From positions 1 through 64,000 of the forward strand of contig PNJK01000012.1 in NCBI GenBank assembly GCA_013821825.1: a stretch of DNA of 64,000 nucleotides, in the 5' to 3' direction. Below the pieces are notes generated by a model that made no database searches, was not told the DNA's origin, and was given only the letters and a program-made list of their open reading frames with translations. This stretch comes from Rhodobacter sp. Lineage in GTDB: Bacteria; Pseudomonadota; Alphaproteobacteria; Rhodobacterales; Rhodobacteraceae. Positions 34,424-41,971 of the stretch are shown here, piece by piece (within the stretch, counting starts at the first letter, position 1; each line of letters begins with the position of its first letter). The position numbers and the translations under genes were made by a program.

Positions 34424-35383
34424 ATGCTGATCGTCCCCGAGGCGCTGATCGCCTCTCTCGTTTCGCCCGAAGACGCCTTCACGGCAGTCGAGGCAACCTT
34501 CTCTGCCATGGCCCGGGGGGATGCCTACAACTTCCCGGTGGTGCGCGAAGCGCTTGGCGAGGGCCGCCAGTACGGCTTCAAATCCGGGCTTGATCGTTCC
34601 GGCGGGCAACTGGGCGTCAAGGCAGGCGGGTACTTCCCGGGCAACGCCGCGAAGGGGATCATCAACCACCAGTCGACCGTCTTTCTCTTCGACCCCGAGA
34701 CCGGGCGCCCAACCGCGATGGTCGGCGGCGGCCTCCTGACGGCTCTGCGCACCGCAGCGGCTTCGGCGATTTCCATCGACCGGCTGGCGCGGCGCGATGC
34801 CAAGGTTCTGGGCATGATCGGCGCCGGTCATCAGGCGGGCTTCCAGCTTCGTGCCGCAGCGCGGGTGCGCAAGTTCGAGAGGGTAATCGCCTGGAACCTG
34901 CATCCCGACATGCTGCCCAAGCTGGGCGAGATCGCAGCCGAATTGGGTCTTCCTTTCGAAGCCGTGCCGCTGGAGCGGATGGTCGAGGCGGACGTGATCG
35001 TGACCATCACGTCCAGCCCCGCCGCAAGCCTGATGTCGGCGCATGTGAAACCCGGCACGCATCTGGCCTGCATGGGCACCGACACAGTCGGCAAACAAGA
35101 GGTGGAGCCCGCCCTTCTCGGCCGCGCCTCGGTCTTTACCGATGAGGTCGCGCAGTCCGTCAGCATTGGCGAGGCACAGCATGCCGTTGCGGCGGGTCTG
35201 CTTGATGCGACCGCGATCACTCCCCTGGGCGACGTGCTGATCGGGCGCCATCCGGGACGGCGCAGCGCCGAAGAAATCACCCTCTTCGACGGCACCGGCG
35301 TCGGGCTGCAGGATCTTGCCGTGGCGGCCATGGCCGTCCGCCGGGCAACCGAGCGCGGGCAGGGGACCACCGTCCCGGTCTAG
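34424..35383 (+). CDS. bhcD: Iminosuccinate reductase BhcD
   Basis: A 319-residue member of the ornithine cyclodeaminase/mu-crystallin family. It has KAGGYFPGNAAKG with the substrate-binding lysine region, HQSTVFLFDPETGRPTAMVGGGLLTALRTAAASA, and the nucleotide fold LGMIGAGHQAGFQLRAAARV (GAGHQA). It reduces iminosuccinate to L-aspartate, closing the beta-hydroxyaspartate cycle and regenerating the amino donor for BhcA. Its ribosome-binding site (AAAAGGAA) belongs to the repeat cassette. Confidence 0.92.
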   Translation: MLIVPEALIASLVSPEDAFTAVEATFSAMARGDAYNFPVVREALGEGRQYGFKSGLDRSGGQLGVKAGGYFPGNAAKGIINHQSTVFLFDPETGRPTAMVGGGLLTALRTAAASAISIDRLARRDAKVLGMIGAGHQAGFQLRAAARVRKFERVIAWNLHPDMLPKLGEIAAELGLPFEAVPLERMVEADVIVTITSSPAASLMSAHVKPGTHLACMGTDTVGKQEVEPALLGRASVFTDEVAQSVSIGEAQHAVAAGLLDATAITPLGDVLIGRHPGRRSAEEITLFDGTGVGLQDLAVAAMAVRRATERGQGTTVPV

Positions 35384-35481
35384 GCCTTTGTGCCGGGTAC
35401 AAGTTTTGATCAAATGACCGTTGATCCCGGCCTGCACCCATGGTCTGACTTTGCCGGAAGTGCAGCGAATGGGGCTGGGCG

Positions 35482-36450
35482 ATGCGGGTCTTCGTGAACG
35501 GTTTCGGACGGATCGGCCGGTCAGTCCTGCGCGCCTGGGCCAAGGGGGCATCGCCGGGGGTCGAGATCGTCGGGATCAACGACATCGCAGCACCCGAGAT
35601 GTGCGCCTATCTCTTCCAGTTCGACTCGGTTTTCGGCCCGTGGGCGGGGACCGTGGCGCTTGCAGGTGGGGCGCTGGTGGTGGATGGGCGGCCAATTCCG
35701 CTGCACCGCGCGGTTGACCTCACGACGCTGGATCTTTCCGGCGTCGATGTGGTGATGGAATGCACCGGCCGCGCCGAAAGCCGGGATGTGGCCGAGCGTG
35801 GGTTGCGGGCGGGGGCGCGACGCGTCCTGATCTCGGGTCCTTCCAGCGCGGCTGAGGTGACGGTGGTCCTCGGTGCAAACGACGGCGCGCTGCGCGACCA
35901 AAGGATCGTGTCGAACGCCAGCTGCACGACGAACGCCCTCGCCCCGCCGGTCAAGCTACTGGACCGGCATTGGGGTGTGGTCACCGGGTCGATGACGACG
36001 ATCCACTGCTATACCGGCAGCCAGCCGACCGTTGACGCCCCCGCCGCCGACTTTGCCCGCAGCCGGGCAGCGGCCTTGTCGATGGTGCCGACGACAACCA
36101 GCGCGCAGCGACTTCTGGATCAGGTCCTGCCCGAGGTGGCGGGGCGGATCATGGGGTCGGCGGTGCGGGTGCCGGTCGCCAGCGTCTCTTGCGTCGACCT
36201 GACCGTACTCACCGACCGGCCCGTCAGCGTCGAGGCCGTGAACGCGGCTTTCCGGGCAGCGGGAGGGGTGATCGGGACGACCGACCTGCCGCTGGTTTCC
36301 TCTGACCTGCGGGCGCGGGGGGAGAGCATCGTGATGGCCTGCCCGGAGACGAGGATCACCCCGCAGGGGCTGTGCCGCGTCTTCGGGTGGTACGACAACG
36401 AATGGGGGTTTTCCAACAGGATGCTGGATATGGCCCGCCTGATGGGGTGA
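35482..36450 (+). CDS. Glyceraldehyde-3-phosphate dehydrogenase-like protein
   Basis: A 322-residue GAPDH-superfamily enzyme. It starts VFVNGFGRIGRSVLRAW (NAD fold), has the active site SNASCTTN with C148, H175 in MTTIHCYTGSQPTVD, the RVPV-type AVRVPVASVSCVDLT and the C-terminal YDNEWGFSNRM. It is somewhat shorter than the about 335-residue housekeeping enzyme and diverges in usually strict places (VSCVDLT for VSVVDLT). It may be a second GAPDH or an erythrose-4-phosphate dehydrogenase-like enzyme. It follows bhcD by 98 bp in the same direction but probably has its own promoter. Confidence 0.88.
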   Translation: MRVFVNGFGRIGRSVLRAWAKGASPGVEIVGINDIAAPEMCAYLFQFDSVFGPWAGTVALAGGALVVDGRPIPLHRAVDLTTLDLSGVDVVMECTGRAESRDVAERGLRAGARRVLISGPSSAAEVTVVLGANDGALRDQRIVSNASCTTNALAPPVKLLDRHWGVVTGSMTTIHCYTGSQPTVDAPAADFARSRAAALSMVPTTTSAQRLLDQVLPEVAGRIMGSAVRVPVASVSCVDLTVLTDRPVSVEAVNAAFRAAGGVIGTTDLPLVSSDLRARGESIVMACPETRITPQGLCRVFGWYDNEWGFSNRMLDMARLMG

Positions 36451-36560
36451 TGTCCACAGTGGGTCAACTGGGAGACTTGGGAAAATCAAGGGGTTAGCGG
36501 AGAGCGGTAAGGGTTTGGCAGGGATTGGAGGGCGCAAGGGCATCTGGATTGGGGTGGGGA

Positions 36561-36612
36561 CTGGAGGGTTTCACACCCTCCAGACCTCCCGTGGGATATT
36601 TGGGAACAGGTG
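36561..36612 (+). repeat. Hairpin repeat, copy B
   Basis: CTGGAGGGT and ACCCTCCAG form a perfect 9-bp stem around TTCAC, followed by CCCGTGGGATATTTGGGAAC. The box and loop equal those of copies A and C, but the stem bases are different and still complementary. No start codon with ribosome-binding site follows on the reverse strand, so it appears as a stand-alone copy between the GAPDH-like gene and the convergent DUF1330 gene. Confidence 0.8.
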
Positions 36613-36699
36613 AATGGGGGGAAGTCACCCGCCAGACCTTGATGCAGGATGCGGCGAAGGACCGATCCGAGTCCTTGGTGGACAAATAATGGCGCGGTG

Positions 36700-36969
36700 T
36701 CAGGCACCCTCGGCAAGTGTGAAAGAGCATTCTGAACTGGCGTGGCGAGTGTTGACAACCGTCTGGTATGCTTCCGATCGAAAGGCTGCCACGACCGCTT
36801 CATAGCTGGGAAACTCGACCACAGCGTGCCGATCAAGGGATGAATCGCCCTCGGCCGTTTCAGTGCGTCCCGCATCGACGTTATTTTTTCCGCCGAGTTG
36901 AGCGACGATGGCAGGCGCCAAGTCGGCATAGCGGCGGTAGGTCCCAGGAACGGTAACCTTGATATGCAC
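36700..36969 (-). CDS. DUF1330 family small protein with damaged or unusual start
   Basis: A DUF1330 (dimeric ferredoxin-like) protein of about 89 residues, read from a GTG at 36969. Recognisable are HIKVTVPGTYRRYADLAPAIVAQLGG, GRTETAEG and HAVVEFPSYEAVVAAFRSEAYQ. Family members usually begin MPKGYW-; exactly that sequence (PKGYWIV) is encoded just upstream in frame, but the codon where ATG is expected (36988-36990) reads AGG. Either the protein starts at the internal GTG or the start was lost and the gene is decaying. Function of DUF1330 is unknown. Confidence 0.65.
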   Translation of the reverse strand: MHIKVTVPGTYRRYADLAPAIVAQLGGKNNVDAGRTETAEGDSSLDRHAVVEFPSYEAVVAAFRSEAYQTVVNTRHASSECSFTLAEGA

Positions 36970-37323
36970 GATCCAATAGCCCTTCGGCCTGTCGGCCTCC
37001 CACTGGAAGGGACGGGGTTATCGGGCTTTGTCATCCCGCCGACCGGCGAATGCGGCTGAGATACCCACTTCGGTCACAGGGAAAAGGGCACATCGCCGGG
37101 CCTTGAGCCCGACGCCGACTTTGTTGTGCTGTCAGAACGAAGCTTGGTCGTTCTGCTGAGCGGCTCAGCACGTTCAAGGCAGACTGCTTCAAGAGCCAGC
37201 CGAGTCCGATCGAAGTTAGCAATAGACCGGAAGGGCCTTCCCGCCTACGTTTCCCGAGGGGGCGCGTGAAGAACCGGAGCGCTCAGCGACCCAAGATCCC
37301 TGCGCCCGGGAGACCATGTTGCC
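36970..37323. other. Intergenic stretch without recognised gene
   Basis: About 350 bp between the DUF1330 gene and the divergent sulfotransferase gene. Apart from the 7 codons of the lost DUF1330 N-terminus at its left end, nothing coding is recognised. It must contain the sulfotransferase promoter; no clear -35/-10 pair stands out. Confidence 0.5.
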
Positions 37324-38220
37324 ATGACCAGTGCTGCCCTAGTGATTGCCCCTGCAACACGCATTTACCGCGGCGGTGTCACAAGGCCCGAACGCTGGGA
37401 AACATGGGTTCCCAACAAGGGTGACATCCTCGTTTGCACTCCCCCCAAATGCGGCACGACGTGGACACAGACGATGCTCGCGATGCTCGTCCACGGCGGG
37501 GCGGAGTTGCCTGCCAGGCTGCCGGTACTTTCACCCTGGGTTGACGCTGACCTGGGTGTCCCGGCGAGTGAGGTCGCAGAGGCGCTTGCCGCGCAAAAGG
37601 GGCGCCGTGTCGTCAAGACACACGCCCCCGCTGACGGCTTTCCGATCTGGGAGGGCGTTACAGTCATCGCCGTCTATCGCCACCCGCTTGACGTCTTTTT
37701 TTCCTTGCGGAAACATACCGCTAACAGGAGAGATGTCGGCGATGACGACATGATGAAATGGCCCGTCCCGCAGTCGATCCGGGCCTATATCAGCAACTTG
37801 TCGGATAATAATGACACTAGCGAAGACAATCTGATGAGTCTGACGATGCATTACTTGAATACGGTGGTTTCCGGCAGGTTGCCTGATCTGAAGTTGTTCC
37901 ATTATTCCGACATGGTTCGCGACGGGAGGCGCACGGTCGAGGCGTTGGCAGCGGCGGCGGGGATCGATGCGGATGCCAGCGTGATCGATACAGTGACCAA
38001 GGCCACGGCTTTCGGCGCGATGAAGGCCAAGGCAGCCGACTATGCGCCTGTGGGTGGTACGGGCTTCTGGAAATCCGATGGGAATTTCTTTGACTCTGCC
38101 AGCTCCGAGAAATGGCACGGAAAGCTGTCCGAAGAAGAAATCGCGTTTTATCGAGGACGGCTTGAAGAGTTGATTCCAGATGCCCGGGCTCGAGACTGGC
38201 TTGAAGGCGGCGGCGGATAG
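37324..38220 (+). CDS. Sulfotransferase (PAPS-dependent, Sulfotransfer_1 family)
   Basis: A 298-residue cytosolic sulfotransferase. The 5'-phosphosulfate loop is TPPKCGTTWTQTML (about 39-52), VVKTHAPADGFP contains the usual catalytic His region, and the 3'-phosphate motif is VIAVYRHPLDVFFSLRKH. KATAFGAMKAKAADYA and the C-terminal FWKSDGNFFDSASSEKWHGKLSEEE correspond to the family end. The acceptor is not predictable. No ribosome-binding site of strength is visible. It is monocistronic, convergent to the dead channel gene. Confidence 0.88.
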   Translation: MTSAALVIAPATRIYRGGVTRPERWETWVPNKGDILVCTPPKCGTTWTQTMLAMLVHGGAELPARLPVLSPWVDADLGVPASEVAEALAAQKGRRVVKTHAPADGFPIWEGVTVIAVYRHPLDVFFSLRKHTANRRDVGDDDMMKWPVPQSIRAYISNLSDNNDTSEDNLMSLTMHYLNTVVSGRLPDLKLFHYSDMVRDGRRTVEALAAAAGIDADASVIDTVTKATAFGAMKAKAADYAPVGGTGFWKSDGNFFDSASSEKWHGKLSEEEIAFYRGRLEELIPDARARDWLEGGGG

Positions 38221-38337
38221 ATTTCACGGGATTGCTTTCAATTGTGAATGGATGACTGTCTGTCCGCTTCTTCCGGGAAGCCGACGTTGAAAGGTCGGGC
38301 GGCGAGTGTCCGTTTGACGCCGTTCCATTGCTCCGCT

Positions 38338-38926
38338 TCACACTGCCCCCTCATCCTCGATGTTCCGGATCGTCCCGCAGGCCATGCAGTGGACGGCGTC
38401 GCAGTCTTGGCGGCCCAGGCCGCAGGTCGGGCATTTGTGTGCGACTTTGGGGGGTCCAAGCATCACCTGCACCAGGCGCAGGAAGAGGGAGATGCCGAAG
38501 ATCATGATCGCCACGGACAAGAGCTAGCCGGAGGGGCCGTTCAGGGTGAAGACGCCGTAGCCGGTGGTCGAAAGGGTCGTGACGCGGCAAAGCCGCACAG
38601 GACACGCGGGAAGGCCGGTCCTTCGCCCCAGAGGGGCGCAAGGAGCGACACGACGACGGCGAGGTCGGCCAGGCAGCAAAAGCTGAAAAGCTCGCGCGCC
38701 GGGCGGGGGCGATCCGGAGCCGGACCGCGACATCGACCAGAAGCACGGGGCCGATGGCAATGTCGGCCACCTCGATCCAGCGGTCGCGGACCATAAACGA
38801 GGTGGAGACCGGAAAGACGATGGTGAGGAGGTCAAAGCCGAGAAGGCCAAAGCGGGAGCGGTCGGCTGCCTCGCTGGGGCCTTCGTACGGGTTTCGGATG
38901 CGGGCCCGGAGGGATTGGTCGGGCAT
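38338..38926 (-). pseudogene. Decayed voltage-gated-type potassium channel gene
   Basis: The minus strand starts MPDQSLRARIRNPYEGPSEA and keeps the first helices (FGLLGFDLLTIVFPVSTSFMV, ADIAIGPVLLVDVAVRLRIAPARRA). A one-base shift follows, with the next frame reading ELFSFCCLADLAVVVSLLAPLWGEGPAF. After GFAA the sequence jumps straight to VTTLSTTGYG, the selectivity filter, so roughly the S4 to pore-helix part is deleted. Then comes an in-frame TAG (38524-38526) and intact SVAIMIFGISLFLRLVQ with a C-terminal zinc-ribbon-like CPTCGLGRQDCDAVHCMACG. One frameshift, one deletion and one nonsense codon make it nonfunctional. Confidence 0.82.
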
Positions 38927-39015
38927 GACGCGGCCCGTTGTTGCAAGGCCGACCGTGGGTCGGCGGAGACCGTGGCGTCAAGGGTGGGGCCGGGCTTTGT
39001 GCCTGGCCCTGTTGG

Positions 39016-40500
39016 TCAATGGTCGGCCATCGCGGCAGAGGCCTTTGCCTCATCGATCGAGCCCTGGGCGCCGTTGAAGAAGGCGTTCAGGATCACTGCA
39101 GTGATCGAAGCCAGAAGGATGCCGCTTTCGATCAGCGGATGAATGCCTTGCGGCATCCACTGCTTGAAGTTCGGGGCGACCAGCGGGATCATCCCCATGC
39201 CGACCGAAACCGCGACGATGAAGAGGTTGTTGCGGTTCTTCGCGAAATCGACACCAGCAAGAATTCGGATGCCGGTTGCAGCCACCATGCCGAACATCAC
39301 CAGGCCAGCGCCGCCCAGCACCATGGTCGGCACGGATTCGACCAGCGCGCCCATCTTCGGCACGAGGCCAAGCACGATCAGGATGATCCCGCCGGCGGCA
39401 CAGACGAAACGGCTCTTGATTCCCGTGACACCCACAAGCCCGACATTCTGGCTGAAGGAGGTATAGGGGAACGTGTTGAAGAGCCCTCCGATCAGGGTGC
39501 CAAGGCCGTCGGTGCGAAGGCCAGCGGACAGCATCGGCTGGGTCACCGGTTTGCCGGTCATGTCGCCAAGCGCCAGGAACATGCCGGTGCTTTCGATCAT
39601 GACCACAATCATGACAAGGGTCATGGTGAGGATAATCACCGGATCGAAGGTCGGCGTGCCGAATTGGAACGGCAGGATCAGGCCGAACCAGCTCGCGTCA
39701 GCGACCTTGGCAAAGCCCATCTTGCCAAGCGCCACCGCGATGACCACGCCGATGGCGATACCGAGAAGGACCGAGATATTGGCAATAAAGCCCTTGGCGA
39801 ATTTGGCGATCAGCAGGATCGAGACCAGCACGATGGCCGAAATCCCGACATTGCCCAGCGGCGCATAGGCGGGGTTGGCTTGGGTTGCCGCAAGGGCCAG
39901 CTTGGCGGGAAGCTCGGGCAGGCCGGTGATGGTGCCCGCCGCAGCGCCTTCGGTTACGGCTTTCAGCCAGTCGGCATGGGCGGGATCGATGATCGAGGGC
40001 GCGGTCGGGCCGACCGGATTGCCGAAGATCCAGTTGATGCCGATCCGCATCAGGCTGATGCCGATCACAAGGATGATCGTGCCGGTGACGATGGGCGGAA
40101 AGAAGCGCAGCATCTTGGACACCGCGGGCGCGATGAGGATCGAGACTGCCCCGGCGGCGATGATGGCACCGAAGAGGGCGCGTGCGCCTTCGGAGCCGCC
40201 GTTGGCGTTGGCGATGGCCACCATCGGGCCCACGGCCGCAAAGGTCACGCCCATCATCACCGGCAGCTTGATGCCGAACCACTGGGTCGCGCCCAGCGAC
40301 TGGATCAGCGTGACGATGCCGCAGACGAAAAGGTCGGCCGAAATCAGGAAGGCGACATCGGCGGGATCAAGCTTCAGTGCGCGGCCAACGATCAGCGGCA
40401 CGGCGACGGCGCCGGCATACATTACCAGCACATGCTGGAGGCCAAGCGTGAACAGCTTGGGTGGGGCGAGTATCTCGTCCACCGGATGGGTGGTTGTCAT
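39016..40500 (-). CDS. NCS2 family purine permease (xanthine/urate type)
   Basis: A 494-residue nucleobase:cation symporter-2 protein with about 12-14 helices. Signatures seen are LQHVLVMYAGAVAVPLIVG at the N-terminus, LGATQWFGIKLPVMMGVTFAAVGPMVAI, VIMIESTGMFLALGDMTGKPV (the conserved E-S-T-G motif of TM8) and GLFNTFPYTSFSQNVGLVGVTGIKSRFV, the NCS2 family motif in TM10. The NxGxxxxTxxxSR-like end is typical of urate/xanthine members. ATG 40500 is preferred over upstream in-frame starts. Clustered with urate catabolism genes, it most likely imports urate or xanthine. Confidence 0.92.
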   Translation of the reverse strand: MTTTHPVDEILAPPKLFTLGLQHVLVMYAGAVAVPLIVGRALKLDPADVAFLISADLFVCGIVTLIQSLGATQWFGIKLPVMMGVTFAAVGPMVAIANANGGSEGARALFGAIIAAGAVSILIAPAVSKMLRFFPPIVTGTIILVIGISLMRIGINWIFGNPVGPTAPSIIDPAHADWLKAVTEGAAAGTITGLPELPAKLALAATQANPAYAPLGNVGISAIVLVSILLIAKFAKGFIANISVLLGIAIGVVIAVALGKMGFAKVADASWFGLILPFQFGTPTFDPVIILTMTLVMIVVMIESTGMFLALGDMTGKPVTQPMLSAGLRTDGLGTLIGGLFNTFPYTSFSQNVGLVGVTGIKSRFVCAAGGIILIVLGLVPKMGALVESVPTMVLGGAGLVMFGMVAATGIRILAGVDFAKNRNNLFIVAVSVGMGMIPLVAPNFKQWMPQGIHPLIESGILLASITAVILNAFFNGAQGSIDEAKASAAMADH

Positions 40501-40583
40501 GTGGTCTGTCCTTTCCCTCGGGGCGTTTATGTTCGCGCCGTCTTCGCACTGCCCCATGGGTGCGATCCGGTTAACTGGCCCCT

Positions 40584-41057
40584 TCACGGGGCGAGGACCG
40601 TCCACGGTTGGGTGTAACGGTATTCTTCAAGGTTCGGGGTGGAGCCGATCCGGTCCACCACGGCAAAGATGCCGGGGGACTGGAGCGGTGTCAGCACGCC
40701 GTGCCAGGTGCCGCGGTGCAAGTTGATGCCTTGCGAGCCATTTGTCAGGAAAGCGCGCGGCACTGCCTGCGGATCGGGCGATACGATGACGAGGAAGGGA
40801 TGCGCGGCCATCGGGAGGAAGGCTTGCGAGCCTTCGGGATGACGCTCGATCAGGTCGAAGTGGTAGGGGAGCGCGCGCGGCTCGGCGTGGAAGATCGAGA
40901 TGCCGGGTCGGCCGTCCCCGAAATCGAGGCGGGCGCGGTCATGGTGACGGCGGCAGAGGCCGTCGTTGATCAGGCGGAAGTCTCCGGTCGCGTCCAGCAC
41001 ATCACCGAAAAGGGCGAAGCCTCCGGGCGTGAGGGGTTCGGGGCGCAGAGTCTGCAT
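40584..41057 (-). CDS. allA: Ureidoglycolate lyase
   Basis: A 157-residue cupin-like enzyme that splits ureidoglycolate into glyoxylate and urea. Family landmarks are LTPGGFALFGDVLDA, ISIFHAEPRALPYHFDLIERHPEGSQAFLP, VSPDPQAVPRAFLTNGSQGINLHRGTWHGVLTPL and the end RYTQPWTV. The start at 41057 follows AAAGGGG, which lies inside repeat copy C. It is downstream of allE in a puuE/uraD-allE-allA operon, and 83 bp upstream of the permease gene. Confidence 0.92.
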   Translation of the reverse strand: MQTLRPEPLTPGGFALFGDVLDATGDFRLINDGLCRRHHDRARLDFGDGRPGISIFHAEPRALPYHFDLIERHPEGSQAFLPMAAHPFLVIVSPDPQAVPRAFLTNGSQGINLHRGTWHGVLTPLQSPGIFAVVDRIGSTPNLEEYRYTQPWTVLAP

Positions 41058-41140
41058 CGGTGGCCCCTTTCTCGGGCGGCGGGAGCGAGGGGTTTCACAC
41101 CCCTCGCGCTCCCCGTGGGATATTTGGGAACAGAAGAAGA
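41058..41140 (+). repeat. 83-nt intercistronic repeat cassette, copy C (allE-allA)
   Basis: The complete spacer from allE stop to allA start, of the same length as copy A. Plus-strand order: GCGAGGGGT - TTCAC - ACCCCTCGC hairpin (41084-41106), then CCCGTGGGATATTTGGGAAC. In transcript direction (minus) the box comes first and the hairpin second, then AAAGGGG and the allA ATG 23 nt after the hairpin block, exactly as for bhcD. Confidence 0.82.
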
Positions 41141-41971
41141 TCAGCGGCCGAAGGTGCCGCGCAAGGCGGCGTGGCGGTTCACGTCCTTGTACAGAAGATA
41201 GCGGAAGGGGCCGGGGCCGGCGGCGATGCAGGCCTGCGGGCAGAAGGCGCGGAGCCACATGAAATCGCCGGCCTCGACCTCGACCCAGTCCTGATTGAGC
41301 TTGTAGGCGGCGCGGCCTTCGAGGACGTAGAGGCCGTGTTCCATGACATGGGTTTCCTCGAACGGGATGCGGCCGCCAGGCTGGAAAGTGACGATGTTGA
41401 CATGGGCGTCATGGGCGAGGTCGTCGGGTTCGGCAAAGCGGGTGGTGCCCCAGCGGTTGTCGGTGTCTGGCATGAAGCGGACGGGGACGTCGCGTTCGCT
41501 GATGACGAAGTGATCAGGCGGGCGGATGCCAGGGGCGGGTTCGTAACGTTTGCGGAGCCAGTGGAAGCGGGCAGGACCGCCACCTTCGGCGAGGAGGGTC
41601 CAGGCGGTGGCCGGGGGGATGTAGGCGTAGGAGCCAGCCTCCATCTCATAGCCGACGCCCGCGATGGTTACGGTCGCGAGGCCGTCGGTGAAGAAAAGCC
41701 AGTGCTCGGCGCCGGTGTCAGGGTCGGGCGCGTCGGAGCCGCCGCCGGGGCCGACCTCCATCACGTATTGGCTGAAGGTTTCGGAAAAGCCCGACATAGG
41801 CCGCGCGATCAGCCAGAGGCGGGTACGCGACCAGCCGGGCAGGACGCTGGTGACGATATCGGAAAAGCAGCCCCTGGGAATGAAAGCGTAGGCGGGGGTA
41901 AAGACGGCGCGGGCGGTCATCAGCGTGGTCTGGGATGGAAGACCGCCGGGGGGGAAGTAGTAGCCGGTCAT
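41141..41971 (-). CDS. allE: (S)-ureidoglycine aminohydrolase
   Basis: A 276-residue bicupin enzyme that releases ammonia from ureidoglycine to give ureidoglycolate. It begins YYFPPGGLPSQTTLMTARAVFTPAYAFIPRG, typical for the family. GSYAYIPPATAWTLLAEGG closes the first cupin, and the second cupin carries the metal ligands in FEETHVMEHGLYVLEGRAAYKLNQDWVEVEAGDFMWLRAFCPQACIA. The start overlaps the puuE-uraD stop (ATGA). Confidence 0.92.
   Translation of the reverse strand: MTGYYFPPGGLPSQTTLMTARAVFTPAYAFIPRGCFSDIVTSVLPGWSRTRLWLIARPMSGFSETFSQYVMEVGPGGGSDAPDPDTGAEHWLFFTDGLATVTIAGVGYEMEAGSYAYIPPATAWTLLAEGGGPARFHWLRKRYEPAPGIRPPDHFVISERDVPVRFMPDTDNRWGTTRFAEPDDLAHDAHVNIVTFQPGGRIPFEETHVMEHGLYVLEGRAAYKLNQDWVEVEAGDFMWLRAFCPQACIAAGPGPFRYLLYKDVNRHAALRGTFGR

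Noticed and set aside
36486-37034. 182-codon minus-strand frame covering the DUF1330 gene
   Set aside because: Similarity to DUF1330 is in another frame; this one has no family signal.
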